Part shown: one piece after another, positions 35,941-48,101 of the stretch
Layout: each line of letters opens with the position of its first letter
Numbering within the stretch: the stretch's first letter is position 1
Source: Vicugna pacos
Lineage: Eukaryota; Chordata; Mammalia; Artiodactyla; Camelidae
Reading direction: 5' to 3'
DNA: 64,000 nucleotides
Assembly: GCF_048564905.1 (NCBI RefSeq)
Contig: NC_132988.1
Span: forward strand, 68,628,001 to 68,692,000
Notes under the pieces: model-generated
What the model saw: the letters and a program-made list of their open reading frames with translations, nothing else
The model's database searches: none
Told to the model about the DNA's origin: nothing
Position numbers and translations under genes: made by a program

Positions 35941-38389
35941 TAAGCTTAAAAAGAATTCAAAATATGAGAGAGAAACTTCATCTTAAACTCTTTTAAAAAT
36001 TAAACAATTAAAACAAACAAAAAAACTGAATTATCTTTTTCTCCCAATGGCTTTCCACACAGACTTTTAGTGTTTTGTGGTTAAATGTTTATAAGGACAA
36101 TTGCACCTGTGTTGTGGTCTGTTTCTAAAGAAACTTGCACCTGCAGTGGCTTTTCATAGAATTGCTATTTGGGATACTACATATTAGTCATTTGACCATA
36201 TACAGAGCTCTTCTGTCTCACCACCTTCTGGGCTGGGCCTAATTTACAAACAGCCTACCTCCAAAAATCCATTTGAAAAACAATAGTTTAGATTTCACAA
36301 TAATTTCTCTAGAGACGCAATAATAAACAAGGTTTCCAGGAAACTCCTCAAATAACATTATACTCCTTCCAATTAATTAACTCCAGTGGTCTGGTCCCTT
36401 GCTGCTTTAAGAAAATTCTAATGTATCTTCAAGGGAGGCTTCTGCTCTAGTCAAATATGTCTGCTTTTCTTTTCCTACACATGATTTGCTAATTCCTATA
36501 TCAGAATCTTTTTTACTCTGTTATTTCCTCACCATAAATTTCTTTTTGCTTCCTACCAATCCTTGTCAAAAATCCTAAAATCTTTTAACCTAATTTTAGT
36601 TTAAGTCTTCCCCGCTTTATGTCATCCCATTCTGTTCATTCCATTACTCAGTTGCTTCATTGCTAATAAATTCATCTTATATCTCTTTGCATCATTTTAC
36701 ATGAGTTGGCATCTTACTTTACTTTCACTTTATTTCATACATGTACAATTTATCTCATACTAAATTAACAACTGCTAGATGCAGAGAGGGATTCATAAAG
36801 AGCAGTAGCAATTGACACCCCCAAAAAGGATGTAACAACAAAAAGGAATTATAAAGATTCTGGAAAATGGGTAAGGAAATAAAATTTTTCTTGTTCTAAC
36901 TCTTCTATTCAGTTTTTACAGCATATCTAAGTGCCATACTAAGTCTGTTTTCCCCAGTAACAAGGAGAAAGCATAAATCCATGGTGAGGAATATCCAGTA
37001 AAAATACTTTTTAAATATCAAATTCATTCAAGACCACTACATAATTCTGTTGTATCTCTCTCAGAGTTTCAAATAAGTCGCTTTGGCTTAAAGTGTGCAA
37101 TAATTGATTATTTCCCAACTAATTTTTTACATCACCAATATTTATTACAGTACCAATAGGAAATTAATATAGCTATCATTTTGGCTTATAATTTCCTCAT
37201 ATAATTGGGGGCAACCACATATTTTTATTTTAAAAATGTTTAAATTTATTTTCTCTTTAAGACACTGAAATAAAGTTGCCATTATAGCAAGCATGTATGT
37301 GGTCTACAAGGCTAATGCTGCTTACCTTAATTCAAATGATCATTCATTCATTTATTCTTTCTCTCAACAAGAATCTATTTGCATCTATTCTTCATGTCAG
37401 GGATACAAGTGAACAAAATAGGTATGGCCTTTGATCAAATGGATTTACATGACAAGCACAATGTGCCACAGGAGCACAGATGTTGGTAGAGAGAGAGGCA
37501 GGGTCAAGGAAAGCTTCCCAGAGGAAAGATGAGTAGAAGTCACGCAAAAAAGGGAGGAATGTGGTCTAGGAATGAATAAAATATCAACAATTTGGAGTTG
37601 AGAGAAAACATGACTGTTGGAGGAAATGAAAGTTCAATATGGCAACAGGAGTCCAGAGACCATGTATTTCATATGTTTCAACACACCCCCCTTAAGCACC
37701 TAGTACAGTGCTGTGCAAAATTAAATGCAGCATGTCCAAGACTTATTTCCCTCTGTTTCTTAAACCCTGTTAACCTCTTTCCTCCTGAGTTTTCTTAGTG
37801 AAGGGTACCATCATCCATTTAGTCATCCAAGGAAACCTGAGTCATTGTTACTCCTCACCCCCTCATACTTAATCAGACACTAAGCCTATAATACCAGCTA
37901 ATAAATAGCTGTTAATCTGTGTACTTTTTATACCCTTATTCCCAGGGCCCTAGTTAGACAATAAAATTTATCATCAAGATAACTGTAAGAGCCTCACACT
38001 AACTTCCTGCCTATAACCTCACCTCTTTCCATCAATTCTCCAATCTTGCCTCGCTTAAAACCTCCAATGGTTCTCCTCTGCTCCTAGAATAAAGTCTAAG
38101 TTATCTTTTAATATCAAAAATAGAGGTGTATCAATGTCACATTTGCAGACTCTTATTAAATTCTTAAGTTATTTTTACTAACTTCTAATACCTTATTGAA
38201 ATTCAGCAGAACTCAATTTAACTCATTATTTCATTAGCTATTTATTGGTACTTACTATGTATAAGTAACTGTATTAGAATATCATAATGGTTACAGAGAT
38301 GAATGGTGATATATCTGGCAGAAAATACAAGACAAGTATATAAACAGTCTTAACACAATGGAGAAAATGCTTAAAAATCCTAGCATAGA
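35941..38389. other. Intergenic DNA, no gene seen
   Basis: AT-rich. Contains L2-like remnants near 37336-37580 (plus) and antisense L2-like text near 37795-38100. No open frame with recognisable product. Confidence 0.6.
37336..37580 (+). repeat. L2 LINE fragment
   Basis: 'attcattcatttattctttc', 'gggatacaagtgaacaaaat', 'ggaaagcttcccagaggaaa' are L2 landmarks. Confidence 0.65.
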
Positions 38390-39376
38390 ACCTAAATAGA
38401 CATTTTTCCAAAGAATACATACAGGTGGCCAACAAGCATATGAAAAGATGCTCAACTTTGCTAATTATTAGAGAAATGCAAATCAAAACCACAGTAAGCT
38501 ATCACCTCACACCATTCAGAATGGCTATCATCAAAAAGTCTACAAATAATGCTGGAGAGGGTATGGAGAAAAGGGAACCCTCCTACAGGATTGGTGGGAA
38601 TGTAAACTGGCGCAGCCATTATGGAGGACAGTATGGAATTTCCTAAAAAAACTAAAAATAGAGCTACCGTATGATCCAGCAATCCCACTCCTGGGCAAAT
38701 ATTCAGAAAAGATGAAAATTCTAATTTAAATAGATACATGCACTCCAACATTCACAGCAGCACTATTTACAATAGCCAAGACACAGAAATACCTGAGTGC
38801 CCATCAACAGACAACTGACTTAAGAAGATAGATATATATATAGATATATATAATATCTTCTTATATCATATATACACATACATATATCATACATACACAT
38901 ACATATACATACATATACATACATACATATATATATATATAAAATTGAACATTACTCAGCCATAAAAAAATGAAATATTGCCAACTGCAACATGGATGGA
39001 CCTAGAGAATATTACATGCAGTGAAGTGAGTCAGAGAAAGACAAATACTATATGATATCACTTACATGTGGAATATAAAAAAAATACAAATAAATCTATA
39101 TATAAAACAGAAACAGACTCACAGACATAGAAAGCAAAGTTACAGTTACCAAAGTGGGAAAGAGGCAGGAAAGGACAATCAAGAATACAGGATTAACAGA
39201 TACAAACTAGTATATATAAAATAGACAAGCAATGAGGATTTACTGTATGGTACAAGGAATTACATTCAATATCTTGTACTAACCTATAATGGAACATAGT
39301 CTGAAAAAAATAACTGAATCACTTTTCTGTACACCTTAAACTAACACAATATTATAAATCAACTATACTTCAATTT
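38390..39376 (+). repeat. L1 LINE 3' end with internal microsatellite
   Basis: Same L1 type as 1-845, beginning further upstream ('acatttttccaaagaataca', 'atgctcaactttgctaatta') and ending 'actatacttcaattttaaa'. An AT/ATAC-rich microsatellite occupies about 38825-38945, at the point where the related copy reads 'gtggtatatttatacaatgg'. Confidence 0.92.
38825..38945 (+). repeat. (AT)n/(ATAC)n microsatellite within L1
   Basis: Blocks of 'tatatatataga', 'catacacatacatat' and 'atatatatatat' replace the short 'tatatatatac' of the L1 consensus. Confidence 0.88.
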
Positions 39377-42300
39377 TAAAAAATCCTAACATAGGAAGAG
39401 TTAAGGGGCTATTAGCTCTAATGAAAGGAAGCATATCAGAGAATACAGCCGAGAGAAGATATGATTTTAGGTAGGCCTTGAAGGCCATCTAAGAATTGAG
39501 ATGTGGGGCAGCATAAGTAAAAGCCAAGAGAAAGAAATCTCAAAAAGAGAAAGAAAACAATGTGTATTGGACCAGAATGTAGAGTTTCTCAATGAAAGTA
39601 GAATAGCAGCTAGAAAAATAAGTTGGGGCCAGATAAAGGCAGGCCCTAAATATTAGGGAAAGTGCTAAGGGCTTTATGATGTAGAGAATGAAGACTCACT
39701 AAAGAAAAAAATTAAGTGAACTGTGTTTCAAAAGACCTTCACCATCAAAGCTATAATTATCATTGAATAAATAGTTATATATATTACATATATAATTATA
39801 TATATATATAATTATATCTACAAGGTTCCTCATGACCAAAAAAAAGGTATAAAATAATGTTTAGAAAATAATTATGCAGTATTTAGTTGGATTAGAGTTT
39901 GGAAAGGAAAGCAGTGTCACAATTTCATTAAATTCTTCATTTTGTAATTAAAACTACCAAACCTAGTCATTTTTAATTAAAAGCTTAGAAAAGTTCATAT
40001 GTTTATTTCATATTTTAGTAGAAGTTCTATATTTTGCTTCCAAATCACTTTTAGCATTTTCACGTCTTTAAATAGATCCAGACCTTAGTTTGCAAAAAAA
40101 AAATCTATAACCTACTGGTTTCAGAGTAAGTGGTTTCCGACAGAAATGAAAGCAGATGGCAACTATACTTCATCTCTTCTATTTTCTTTCTTACATCTAA
40201 AAATAATTCTTCTTTTTCTGCACCCAAAAATAGTTCAAAGAGTTCCTGTGAGTATATTAAATTATCTAAATAAGTTAATTGCTTTTAACACCAAGAATAC
40301 ATTTTTCCATTATCACTCATTATTAATGATTAATCATAATTTAATCATTTTTAACACCAAGAATATGATAATTCCCATCATCACTCTCAAATTATTTTTA
40401 TGATTACTACTTCTCTGAGCATTAAAAAAGTTACTTCTCTGACAACTTCAGTCATCATAACCTAGTCTGTGACACTGGGATAAAAGGAAATACAAATTTA
40501 ACCATTAGCTTAAGTTCACAAAAGCCATATATTAAATACGTCATCATCTTTTAAATGTGACTTTTAAAAAAAACCCTATGCTGATGACCAGAGAAATACA
40601 AAAGACATTGCAATTCATTGTTAAAGGCTACTATTTTGTATGCTGACACAGAGTTTCTCAAATACTGGCTTGGATTCTAGGGATTTTAAAAAATGCCTAC
40701 TTTGATCCAGACTTAATGGGGCTTATAGACTTAATGGAGGGAGATCTGTATGAAGTATGGGAATGCAAAAGAGGAAGTTCTTCATCGTGAGGAGGCCTGA
40801 AAAGGCTTTTAAGGTGACATTTAAAATTAGTCTTAAATGATGAATAAGAGTTCTCCAGAAAGTATAAAAGAAACACATGTAAAGGAAACGAGGCAAGAAA
40901 GAGCACAGCCTGCACAAGAATCATGAGGAAGCTTATAGACACAAATATTTATATATTAACTATTGATACAATAGTAATTATAGCTTTGATGGTGAAGGTC
41001 TTTGAAACACAGTTCATATTAAAATTTTTTTCTTTAGTCAGCTTTCATTCTCTATACACTAAAGGCTTTAGCCCTTAGCCCAATGTTTACATGTATTATA
41101 CATGTATTATGTATATATGCAAGGCTACAGCACACGTGGTAGCAGTAAGCATGTGGTAAGATGTAAAGTTTAAAATGTATGCGGCAGTCAGCTCTTAAGG
41201 AATATAAATTTGATCCTATAGATGTTGGGAAGCTTTTAAAGGACTTTAAGTTAGAGATGTACATGGTCATTTTTTGTCTGTTTGTTTTTAATTGAACCTC
41301 AGATGCAGTTATTCTCCTCAGTTCCTGGCACATTATTATTATTGGTCCATGGAAAGTTCCTCTCCTATTTCTTCTAATCTCCAAGCTTCATCCCATTCTT
41401 TGCTCCTCCATAAGCAACTATTCTTTGTACTTAATGTACATTATTTTGTTTGTATGTGTTCTTACAAAATGTGTACTGTTGTATTGTTGCACATATGTAC
41501 TACATATCTCACTTTTTAACTTTTTTCCCCTAAACACATTGTTTTTAGATCCATTCATGTTGCTATGTGGATATATAATCCACTGTTGCCAATCACTGTG
41601 TAGTTAAGATGACCATATAACTTATCATCTAAATTATAAAAGTAAAAAGGGTGCCATTAATAATTATGCTGGGATAACAAGCAGGACTGTACTAAGCAAA
41701 CCAAGATGTACGGTCCCTCTATGCACCTAAATTCCATGCTGTTCACCAATGACATTTTCCAGGGATGGGCATCCAAGTTTTCTCCAACGCCCTGCTAACA
41801 ATAGCTTTTCAAACAGCCTCATATGGCCCCATTTTGGACCCGTCTGAGAACCTGTTAGCCAAAAAGATGGCTATAGTGATTTGTAAATTCTTACGTAAGT
41901 AATTATCAGAATACTGAACAGATGAGCAAAGAGAGAAGGAAACTGCAAAGCAATGTTTGAAGAATAAAGAGTGGTAGAGCACTTAAGTTAGAATGGAAGG
42001 TTTTAGTTGGGGGGGTGGGGAATGAAAGGTATGGCTAGAAAGGTTCCTTTGAGGCAAAACTGGGGAAGTATGTTATGTTGTGAGTTTTATCTTGATAGTA
42101 ACTGAGAGTCATCGAAAGATTTTGAACAAAAGGGTGGGATGATGGAAATTATATTCTAGAAAGATACATCTGATGATGCTGAATCAAATCTACAGCAGAG
42201 ACTGGAAATGAAAAAAATCTATTAAGGGAATATATGAAAGCCAATACAGTACAATAGGTGGCTATAATATAGAGTGGATTCCAAAGCCAAACTGTCTGGG

Positions 42301-43610
42301 TTCAAATCTAGTTCTACCATTTACTAATTTTATGACCTCACTTAAACTCCATGTGCCTCAGCTTCCTAAATTAGAGATTATCATGATACTTCCCCATAGG
42401 GATGAACGTCAAGGGCTTATAACAATACTGACACATAATAACTACTCTCAATGTTCGCTATTATTATTGCTGCATAGTCCAGGAGAAACTGAGATCAGTT
42501 TAAGCTAATCTGACGGTAGAGTATCTTCAACAATCAGAACTCATGTCCTGAAGAAAGTGTCCTAATATCACTTATGTGTCATTCATAAACCCCTACCTTC
42601 TACAGTAAAAAATCCCACAAAGGGCTTAGAATAAGGCAAAAGGGTATTTAAAAAAAAAAAAAAACTATTGGCCCTTATTATGTGTAGTTTGCTAGCTCCT
42701 GAGCCAGGCATCACAATAATGTAATAAAGATTCAAGCTGATGATAAATTATAGTTGCCACAAACACAATGGTTAAATGTCAAATGTTATTTAATATTTAT
42801 TATTTTTCTCTGAGGACACAGTGTTTTTCTTTTTAATTTTCACAGGCTGATGATATAATAAAGCATTAATCCATCTTTTCAGCAATACAAATTTTTAAAG
42901 AAAACAATTTCCTCACCTAAGTGGCAAATAATTCCAAGATTAAGCTATGGAAGATTAGACTATGGGAGCTGCTCGAACTGAAGAACTGACTTCTGAACTG
43001 TTAATCAAAAAGATCTGAGAATGTTTAATACTTTCTGAATATGCACTGGATATCGCAACTCTATTCTAAATAGTTAGGAAATGTAAAGTTTAGTATAAAC
43101 CAAATAATATTAGAGCAATGTGATCATTCCCATTAAAAATATCTAAAATATTTTTCTACCTTCTCTATAACAGCATATGCATTTGTTAAATATGACTACA
43201 AAGTCTTAAATAGTTATCAATAAAAATGAACAGAAAAATTGAGATTCATTATGTGCCTAAATAAAACTTGATGTTTAGATATAATGAAAATTTAACACAC
43301 CTAAAGAAAGATATAATTACATCCCAGCTTGGATGCAACATCCTTTAAGCAATATTCCCAGAATAATAATCCAAAGGTGATCTCTCAACCCTCTGATCTC
43401 TCACAGCACTGGGTTTACATTACACACTGCCTTAGATTTTAGTAATCATATGCATATGTTCTTTTCTGCCTGATTATAATCTCCTTGAGAGAGGAGTCTG
43501 TGGCTAATTCACCTTTGGATCTACTACAGCATGTAGCATTCTGCTACAGTTAGTAAGTAGTTAATATTTGCTGAATGACAAAACGTATTAAAATATACAT
43601 TCAAAAATGA
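39377..43610. other. Intergenic DNA, no gene seen
   Basis: AT-rich with several L2-like stretches (39470-39720, 40690-40935, 42000-42200, 43440-43580), a MIR, and an AT-rich run near 39775-39825. Open frames here are short and match nothing. Confidence 0.55.
42255..42475 (+). repeat. MIR SINE
   Basis: 'gtctgggttcaaatctagttc', 'catgtgcctcagcttcctaa', 'atactgacacataataact' follow MIR. Confidence 0.8.
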
Positions 43611-43611
43611 A

Positions 43612-43969
43612 TTCTGGAGCCATTATTAAAAAGTCTACAAATGATAAATGCTGGGGGGAAAATGATAAATGCTGGAGAGGGTGTGAAGAAAGGAGAACCC
43701 TCCCACACGATTGGTGGTAATGTAATCTGGTACAGCCACTATGGAAAACAGTATGGAGATTCTTTAAAAAACCAAAAATAGACTTACCATATGATCCAAC
43801 AATCCCACACCTGGGCATATATCCAGAGAAAATTCTAAGTCAAAGAGATACATGCATCCCAATGTCCATGGCAGCACTATTTATAATAGGCAAAGACCTG
43901 GAAGCAATCTAAACGTCCATCGACAGATGACTGGATAAGGGAAGTTGTGTGTGTGTGTGTATATGTATG

Positions 43970-44006
<37 letters not shown>

Positions 44007-44456
44007 ACATATACATACATACATACAATGGACTACTAAACCATAAAAAATAATGAAATAAAGCCATTTGCAGCAACATGGATGGACCTAGAGATAATCA
44101 CACTAAGTGAAGTAAGTCAGACAAATACCATATGTTATCACTTACATGTGGAATCTTAAAAAATGATACAAATGAACTTATTTACAAATTAGAAATAGAC
44201 TCACAGACAGAAAACAAATTTATGATCACCAAAGTGGGGAGGAAGGAGGGATAAATTAGGAGTTTGGGATTAGCAGATTCAAACTACTATATACAAAATA
44301 GGTTAACAACAAGGTCTTAATGTATAGCACAGGAAACATAATGAAAAAGAATATGAAAAAGTATATATGTATATTGAATAACTAAATCACTATGCTGTAC
44401 ACCAGAAACTAACCCAACATTGTAAATGAACTATATTTCAATTTAACTTCCTCAAT
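43612..44456 (+). repeat. L1 LINE 3' end with internal microsatellite
   Basis: Third copy of the same L1 type: 'gctggagagggtgtgaagaa', 'ccatatgatccaacaatccc', 'gccatttgcagcaacatgga', ending 'aactatatttcaatttaa'. A (TG)n/(CA)n microsatellite lies at about 43945-44030, at the same internal L1 position as in the 38.8 kb copy. A local partial duplication ('atgataaatgctgg' twice) is visible near 43636-43675. Confidence 0.92.
43945..44030 (+). repeat. (TG)n/(AC)n microsatellite within L1
   Basis: 'tgtgtgtgtgtgtatatg' followed by about 12 AC units and 'acatacatacat'. Confidence 0.9.
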
Positions 44457-45950
44457 TTAAAAAAAATTCCGTGCTTACCATCAAAACATAAGATTTTTAC
44501 CCACACCTTTTTTATTCATTAAACCATATTTCCTGAAATCTTGTAATGGTTTTTAAATGCTTAAGATAAGCTTTAGCACTTTAAAAATATTTAGTTCAAA
44601 ATATCACTTTTCTGAAAAATTGTTATTATTTTTCATAACGTAATGACACTATGCTTTCGACAAAGAAATTGTATGTTGCCATTAATTTTGGCAACTTATC
44701 AAAAGGTCAGCTTCTAACTTCCCACATTTGAAGGAGTCATAATACCTAACATACGTAATGAATATGAACCTATCACATGTAATGTGTAGACACTTAAACC
44801 TGGAGTTACTCTTAGATTGCAGGGCAATCCTTTCACACGTCTAGTCCTAGAAATAATTCTAAAGACAAATTTGACCAATTCTTCCCTTATTTTCACCCTC
44901 TTCTTCAAATACTTAAATTTGAGCTCTTGGTTTCTTTCATCCACCCAGCATAGCCTACCCTCTAGAAAAAGTTTAAACGCATTCACACGGAATTGGCGAA
45001 GGACTGGTAAAAGCTGAATGTGAGGGCCTGGTGTCGGAGCCCTGTCCCAGGTTTCTGTGCTAGATTTGCTAATGTAATCTCCCCAAGTCTCTGTTTCCAC
45101 ATGTGTACAATAAAGACACTGTGGTTGGAATTAATGATTCCTAAAATCCACTCCAACTCAGGTTATCTCCTTTAGGGATATTGGGAGCCCCACGCATCAT
45201 TCACTCTCCGTTTACGTAGCACCTGAAGTAGACAGATAATTAAATACTGTAATTTCAACACTTATTCATTAAACAAATCTTCACTGAATACTCATTGTGT
45301 GCCAGACACTGTATTGTGTGCTTGCAATATCATAGTTCACAGAGACCAGATGATATAAACGAACTGAGGAAAAGACAACTAAGGGAGTTTAAGAAGAGCT
45401 CAAAGAGGTGATGGTTAAGCTGCTCTTCAGTATGGCAGAACTTTCCCAAGTGGGGCCGGAGCACTAAATTCTGTTTGGTAAGGGGGATGGATGGCGCGTA
45501 CGAAGAGACAGCGATGTGAAAAGCACGCTGAGTGTTTTCAGCAGCTGAAAGCCGGGTAATACAGGACAAGGGTTCACAGTACTCATTATAATTATAATCT
45601 GGCACGTTTTGAGTGATTACTTGATCAACGCTTGTTCCCCGCTGGACCACAAGTTCCACGAGGGCGGGAACAGCGTCTGCTTTCGCCCACATTATACTCC
45701 CAGAGCCTAAGACGCCACCTTGTGCCTATTAAGTGTTGGAGAGTTCACCAAGGGTTCGCCCCTGAGACATAAACTGTGTCACTTCCAAAATATCTTAAAG
45801 AAGGAATATTTTCCACTACAAGAAAGAGACATAGCGGTGCCTGCTGCGCCCAGTTGAGTTCCTCGGAAAGAGTATTTACACCGTCGCCCTCAGCAACACC
45901 CTCAGGGACACATACCCCCTGCAGTAACCGAGCCCTGAGTGCAGGGAGCT
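44457..45950. other. Intergenic DNA upstream of UTP3
   Basis: No gene recognised. A MIR-like segment lies near 45040-45165 ('aatctccccaagtctctgtt') and L2-like ends near 45258-45325 and 45636-45740. GC content rises to the right as the UTP3 CpG island begins. Confidence 0.55.
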
Positions 45951-46680
45951 GAGGGGGGCTGACACCCGCCCGGAGGCCGGGCCTGCGCTCTCGCCCCGAT
46001 GCCGACGCCACGATTCTCGAGTCCAGCGGCGGCGCCGCCGCCGCCTCAGGTTCTGGTGCCCAGAAACGTCATACTTGGACGCTGCGGAGACAAAAACCTG
46101 ATTAACTGCCAGACTTACAGGCGAAGACAAAACAATTCCAGTAAACAAGGAAAGCTTATACACTAGCAGTCGGCTTCCGGTTGGTGACGCCCAGGACAGA
46201 AGGAGCGCAGCTCACCACACAGCCGGCCGGCCTCTCCTGAGCCTAGAGCTAGAGCACCCTCTCCCGGTCCCGACTACTTCGCGTCGCCGTTCACGAAGCC
46301 GTCCCCCGAGCCACGCCCAGGCTCGCGAGATTAAGAACAGAAGTCTCTGAAGGGCTCCAGGGAACTGAACTTCCTATGCCTATTGTTCCTGCACGGAACG
46401 GCCTGAAGGACCAACCGGAAGTAGGGTTCAAACGCTACACGGAGAGCATTCTGGGGACCGGAAGGAAGTGGAAACTCTTGCGTCCAACTGGAGTGCCGGC
46501 AAACGCGCGTGGTAGGAGAGTGCGCGGCTGTTAACAGAAGCTCGTTGCGGGAGCGCGTGGCTGGTGCGTGGAGGTCAGAGGTGACCAGAAGCCGGACGTC
46601 GGTGTAGAAGCTGAGTCTTCGCGAGCTATGGTGGGGAGATCCCGGCGGCGCGGAGCGGCCAAGTGGGCTGCTGCGAGACA
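45950..46680 (+). promoter_or_regulatory. UTP3: UTP3 CpG-island promoter
   Basis: Abrupt rise in CpG density (for example 'ccagcggcggcgccgccgcc' near 46024) spanning the start of UTP3. Three ETS-type motifs are seen: CTTCCGG 46174-46180 (reverse) and CCGGAAG at 46415-46421 and 46458-46464. No TATA box. This fits a broadly expressed housekeeping gene. The exact start site is not determined, probably 46400-46600. Confidence 0.75.
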
Positions 46681-48052
46681 CAAGGCAGATCACGGCCCGG
46701 CCGACGAAAATGATTTAGAATCTCCACCCTCACCGGGGGACTCCAGCTACTACCAGGATAAGGTAGATGATTTCCATGAGGCTCGATCTCAGGCCGCCTT
46801 GACTAAGGGCTGGAGCGAAGTGGAGAGTGGGGACGAGGAGGAGGATGGCGATGAGGAGGAGGAGGTGCTTGCCCTAGATGTTGCTGATGAGGACGACGAA
46901 GATGGCGAGAGTACGGGGGATGAGGAGGATGACGATGATGATGGTGGGAGCTCTGTGCAGAGTGAGGCTGAGGCCTCGGTGGATCCTAGTTTGTCGTGGG
47001 GTCATAGGAAAAAACTTTACTATGACACGGACTATGGTTCCAAGTCCCGAGGCCGGCAGAGTCAACAAGAAGTAGAGGAAGAGGAAAGAGAGGAGGAAGA
47101 GGAGGCACAGCTCATTCAGCGGCGCCTAGCCCAAGACCTGCAAGAGGACGATTTTGGAGTCACCTGGGTGGAGGCCTTTGCAAAACCGGTACCTCAGGTA
47201 AATGAGGCTGAGACACGAGTCGTGAAGGATTTGGCAAAAGTTTCGGTGAAAGAGAAGCTGAAAATGCTGCGGAAGGAATCACCAGAGCTCTTGGAGCTGA
47301 TAGATGACCTTAAAGTTAAGTTGACAGAGATGAAGGATGAGCTGGAGCCATTGCTCCGGTTGGTGGAACAAAGGATCATTCCACCCGGAAAAGGAAGCCA
47401 GTACCTGAGGACCAAGTACAACCTCTATTTGAACTACTGCTCCAACATCAGTTTTTATTTGATCCTGAAAGCTAGGAGAGTCCCTGCACATGGACATCCT
47501 GTCATAGAAAGGCTTGTTACCTACAGAAATTTGATCAACAAGCTGTCAGTTGTGGATCAGAAGCTCTCCTCCGAGATTCGTCATCTACTCACACTTAAAG
47601 ATGGTGCAGGAAAGAAAGGACTGAATCTAAAAGCAAAATCCACGAAGACCAAGCCAAAATCTGTTTCAGAGACTTCTGCTGCTGCCTCTGCTGTTACAGA
47701 CCTTTCTGATGATTCTGATTTACATGAAGAAGCTGCATTGAAGTACTATAAAGAAGTAGAAGACAAGCAAAAATTGAAGAGAAAGAAAGAAGAAAATAGT
47801 ACTGAAGAACAGGCTCTTGAAGATCCAAATGCAAAGAGAGCCATTACTTACCAGATTGCTAAAAACAGGGGACTTACACCCAGGAGAAAGAAGATTGATC
47901 GAAATCCCAGAGTGAAACACCGGGAGAAGTTCAGAAGAGCCCAAATTCGCAGAAGAGGCCAGGTTCGTGAAGTTCGTAGAGAAGAGCAACGTTATAGTGG
48001 TGAACTATCTGGCATTCGTGCAGGAGTTAAAAAGAGCATTAAGCTTAAATAA
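46628..48052 (+). CDS. UTP3: UTP3 small-subunit processome component (SAS10 homologue)
   Basis: Nucleolar protein of the SSU processome, needed for 18S rRNA maturation; yeast Sas10/Utp3 is also linked to chromatin silencing. A single open exon encodes 474 residues (human 479), as in other mammals where the gene is intronless. The start at 46628 is the first in-frame ATG, with G at -3 and +4; the frame is open further upstream but lacks an ATG. N-terminus MVGRSRRRGAAKW; acidic runs of Glu/Asp at about residues 67-115 and 157-170; Sas10/Utp3 helical domain at about 212-325 (KMLRKESPELLELI, GSQYLRTKYNLYLNYCSNIS); basic C-terminal Sas10 domain from about 412 (RGLTPRRKKIDRNPRVKHRE) to the end GVKKSIKLK. 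No break seen. Confidence 0.97.
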   Translation: MVGRSRRRGAAKWAAARHKADHGPADENDLESPPSPGDSSYYQDKVDDFHEARSQAALTKGWSEVESGDEEEDGDEEEEVLALDVADEDDEDGESTGDEEDDDDDGGSSVQSEAEASVDPSLSWGHRKKLYYDTDYGSKSRGRQSQQEVEEEEREEEEEAQLIQRRLAQDLQEDDFGVTWVEAFAKPVPQVNEAETRVVKDLAKVSVKEKLKMLRKESPELLELIDDLKVKLTEMKDELEPLLRLVEQRIIPPGKGSQYLRTKYNLYLNYCSNISFYLILKARRVPAHGHPVIERLVTYRNLINKLSVVDQKLSSEIRHLLTLKDGAGKKGLNLKAKSTKTKPKSVSETSAAASAVTDLSDDSDLHEEAALKYYKEVEDKQKLKRKKEENSTEEQALEDPNAKRAITYQIAKNRGLTPRRKKIDRNPRVKHREKFRRAQIRRRGQVREVRREEQRYSGELSGIRAGVKKSIKLK

Positions 48053-48095
48053 AATATTTGCTTAGCTTAAGGTTTTTTTGGCAAAATATTAGATT

Positions 48096-48101
48096 AATAA
48101 A
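48096..48101 (+). other. UTP3: UTP3 poly(A) signal
   Basis: AATAAA in 'gattaataaatttg', 44 bases after the stop, giving a very short 3' UTR. Longer forms cannot be excluded. Confidence 0.6.

Noticed and set aside
44714-46163. Minus-strand frames of 88-128 residues left of UTP3
   Set aside because: No homology recognised, no splice or poly(A) support. Any antisense RNA is likelier to be noncoding.
46568-46627. Upstream extension of the UTP3 frame
   Set aside because: The frame is open but begins at GTG, not ATG; the ATG at 46628 has a strong context and matches the human start.
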